From CALLPQ01 sp038531745 (lineage in GTDB: Bacteria; Pseudomonadota; Alphaproteobacteria; Caulobacterales; Parvularculaceae): a stretch of 64,000 bases of DNA. The translations under genes were made by a program, and so were the position numbers. Of the stretch, positions 62,381 through 64,000 are shown one piece after another (the first letter of the stretch is position 1; every line of letters starts with the position of its first letter). A model generated the notes under the pieces. It did no database searches, was not told the origin of the DNA, and was given only the letters and a program-made list of their open reading frames with translations. Location: positions 179,754 to 243,753 of the forward strand of contig JBCBBJ010000004.1 in the NCBI GenBank assembly GCA_038531745.1, written 5' to 3'.

Positions 62381-63212
62381 GGATCAAAAACCCCCTGATG
62401 ATCAGCCGGGCGCGCACGGTATGGTCCATACCGTGGAAGGGTTTACCATCCCCGCTGATCCGCCCGTACAACCGCTCAAGGCAGTGCGCGCGGTCTTTCG
62501 CCTGTTGCGCAATAAAGAGGATACATCGCAGGTTTTCGAGATTACGCGGGCTCTGTCGGGCCGCTCGGTCTCGCGCACCTTTGCGCGGTTTGCCCGCTCG
62601 CCTTACGGGCGCCGGGTGATCACCGCGCCCCTCGATATGGCAACCTATCTGTCAGATTTCGACCGGTTGCGCGCCATGCCCGCGGGCAGTTTTGGCCGCG
62701 CCTATCTCGACTTTATGGAGAGCGGCAATCTGATGGCCGACGGGATCAACACCGTTGCCCGCGATGTGAATAGTGATTTTGACCCGGCGGCCTTCCCGGC
62801 AATGTCGGCCTATTTTCGTCATGCCACGGGCTCCCATGATGTGTGGCATACGCTCACCGGGTATGAGCGTGACGCGCTGGGCGAGCTTTGTGTTCTTGCC
62901 TTTACCCGCGCGCAAATCGGCAATGATGCACTGCAACTGATCGTTCTCATGGGGATGATGGCGATCAAGAAAGAAAACTGGCGGCTACCGGCAATTAAAT
63001 CGATCCGCCAGGCCAACCGCACCGGGCGCGCGGCACAGTGGCTTTACGGCGTTGATCTTGTGGCCCTTTTGCCGCGTCCCCTTGACGAGGTTCGCGCGGC
63101 ATTAAACATCCCTGTACCGACAATTTATCGACAGGTCGACCGGCAAACGCGTTACGCCCTTCTTAAGCCGGTGACAAAGCCGAGTGCGCGTCCTGCGTCA
63201 TCCGAAGCGTAA
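62373..63212 (+). CDS. Coq4 family ubiquinone biosynthesis protein
   Basis: The protein has 279 residues with the Coq4 zinc motif HD-x2-H-x11-E complete (H155, D156, H159 and E171 in GSHDVWHTLTGYERDALGE). An N-terminal extension of about 35 residues precedes the conserved part. Eukaryotic Coq4 organises the ubiquinone complex and has been linked to C1 decarboxylation; the bacterial role is inferred. It is last in the operon and its 3' end overlaps the convergent aldose epimerase gene by 50 bases. Confidence 0.85.
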   Translation: MPKDQKPPDDQPGAHGMVHTVEGFTIPADPPVQPLKAVRAVFRLLRNKEDTSQVFEITRALSGRSVSRTFARFARSPYGRRVITAPLDMATYLSDFDRLRAMPAGSFGRAYLDFMESGNLMADGINTVARDVNSDFDPAAFPAMSAYFRHATGSHDVWHTLTGYERDALGELCVLAFTRAQIGNDALQLIVLMGMMAIKKENWRLPAIKSIRQANRTGRAAQWLYGVDLVALLPRPLDEVRAALNIPVPTIYRQVDRQTRYALLKPVTKPSARPASSEA

Positions 63213-63999
63213 AAGAAACTGCGGCGCTATCTTCGGGCGTGATAAGGGTTTGCGGGCTCGCCTCGTCAACAGCGCCGGGCAAATGCGAAATAGGCTCCAC
63301 ACAGATAAATGGCGCGTCCGGTGGATGATAAAAATGCACGAAGGGGGCTGGTGTCTCTAAGGTCAGACATATTCCAGGTGCGGACAGGGTCACAGGTGTT
63401 GGGCGGTCTGGTATGCAAACAAAGCTGTGGTCAAGCACATCATCGGGAACCTGCGTTGGCGTCTTGAACAGCCCGTCAGCCAAGGGCGCCAATGCCAAGC
63501 CCGGCGGCGCGATCCACCGCGTATGGGGCAGCGTGATCGTCATATCTCGGTGATAGGGAAGATAGGGGTGCAAACCCGCGCCCATGGGGGCGGGCGTATC
63601 ATCATCATTGGTGACCGTCAGGCTAACGGTTAGGCCATCATTCAGTAGGGTGACGGTCTGTCGTGCCGTCCAGGCGAAGGGAAATTCACCGGGCGCGTGC
63701 CCCTCGGACCGAGTTTCAAGATGCAGCGTATCAGCGTCTTTTGCGATGACGGTCCACCGCTTTTGCCACCCCTCCCCGTGGAGGGCCGTGTCCGGTGAAG
63801 CCCCGGTGTGGGTTGGGTTAAGCCGATGGACAACACCATGACGGCTGATCGGCTCAAAAACACGACCAAAATAGGGGGCACACGGAAAACACCCCATGGC
63901 CAGTGGATCGGTGACGCCATTCGCCGCCCCGCGCAGGAGCGGTGCCGTGCCGAAAACAGCGCTGCGGATAGACGCACCATACCTATCATCAATGATTGC
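63163..63999 (-). CDS. aldose 1-epimerase, partial at window edge
   Basis: The frame stays open to the right edge, so the true start lies outside; about 278 residues are seen. The visible beginning, with DDRYGASIRSAVFGTAPLLR and then DPLAMGCFPCAPYFGRV, is the usual start of galactose-mutarotase-like proteins. MGAGLHPYLPY holds the active-site His, and a FICVEPISHLPGA segment with the catalytic Glu follows. It interconverts sugar anomers. It overlaps coq4 by 50 bases on the opposite strand. Confidence 0.9.
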   Translation of the reverse strand, partial: AIIDDRYGASIRSAVFGTAPLLRGAANGVTDPLAMGCFPCAPYFGRVFEPISRHGVVHRLNPTHTGASPDTALHGEGWQKRWTVIAKDADTLHLETRSEGHAPGEFPFAWTARQTVTLLNDGLTVSLTVTNDDDTPAPMGAGLHPYLPYHRDMTITLPHTRWIAPPGLALAPLADGLFKTPTQVPDDVLDHSFVCIPDRPTPVTLSAPGICLTLETPAPFVHFYHPPDAPFICVEPISHLPGAVDEASPQTLITPEDSAAVSFTLRMTQDAHSALSPA

Positions 64000-64000
64000 G

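Overview
The window comes from an alphaproteobacterium; I would not name a genus. The evidence is the F0 ATP synthase cluster with AtpI and a split b/b' pair, the ZapA gene with a ZauP-like coiled-coil partner, a large TipN-like membrane/coiled-coil protein, a gene-transfer-agent type 3TM holin-like protein, Coq4, and three large phosphorelay kinases. Base composition is moderately GC-rich. It looks like an aerobic, outer-membrane-bearing heterotroph that takes up substrates through TonB receptors.

Positions 1-22000 hold a catabolic gene cluster. It opens with the 3' part of a penicillin-acylase-family hydrolase, two short-chain dehydrogenases and tRNA-Pro. Then follow a sodium:solute symporter, a TonB-dependent receptor, a third SDR, a HisD-fold alcohol dehydrogenase, a LacI-type repressor, three separate tandem SnoaL/NTF2-like proteins, an alpha/beta hydrolase, a MetE-like zinc protein, an HpcH/HpaI aldolase, a COG3618 amidohydrolase/lactonase, a two-cupin protein, an IlvD-type dehydratase and an AraC regulator. 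Six related dyads with the core TKCGAAK lie at six promoters of this region, one of them a perfect 22-bp palindrome. They make the cluster a probable single regulon of the LacI protein. The enzyme set suggests uptake, oxidation, hydrolysis of a lactone or ester, then dehydration and aldol cleavage of an acid. The substrate cannot be read from sequence. This is my candidate for an undescribed system.

Positions 22000-44000 are mixed: a small membrane protein and its partner, tRNA-Arg, a complete tripartite RND efflux operon, tRNA-Cys with a partial duplication of its 3' end, a ThiO-like oxidase, a 3TM holin-like protein, a CPA-like transporter lacking the usual acidic residues behind a strongly palindromic promoter region, the TipN-like protein, apt, an acyltransferase, a membrane-anchored FMN/Fe-S glutamate-synthase-like protein, the F0 ATP synthase operon, efp and a UDP-xylose-synthase-like gene.

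Positions 44000-56000 carry a GT61 glycosyltransferase, a secreted amidohydrolase, three multi-domain histidine kinases (HK-REC-REC, HAMP-HK-pseudoREC-REC-Hpt and REC-HK), YebC, an SDR and a small secreted protein. Positions 56000-64000 hold zapA with its partner, then the central carbon operon tkt-gap-pgk-class I aldolase-coq4, and at the right edge the partial aldose 1-epimerase. No CRISPR array, integrase or transposase gene was seen.
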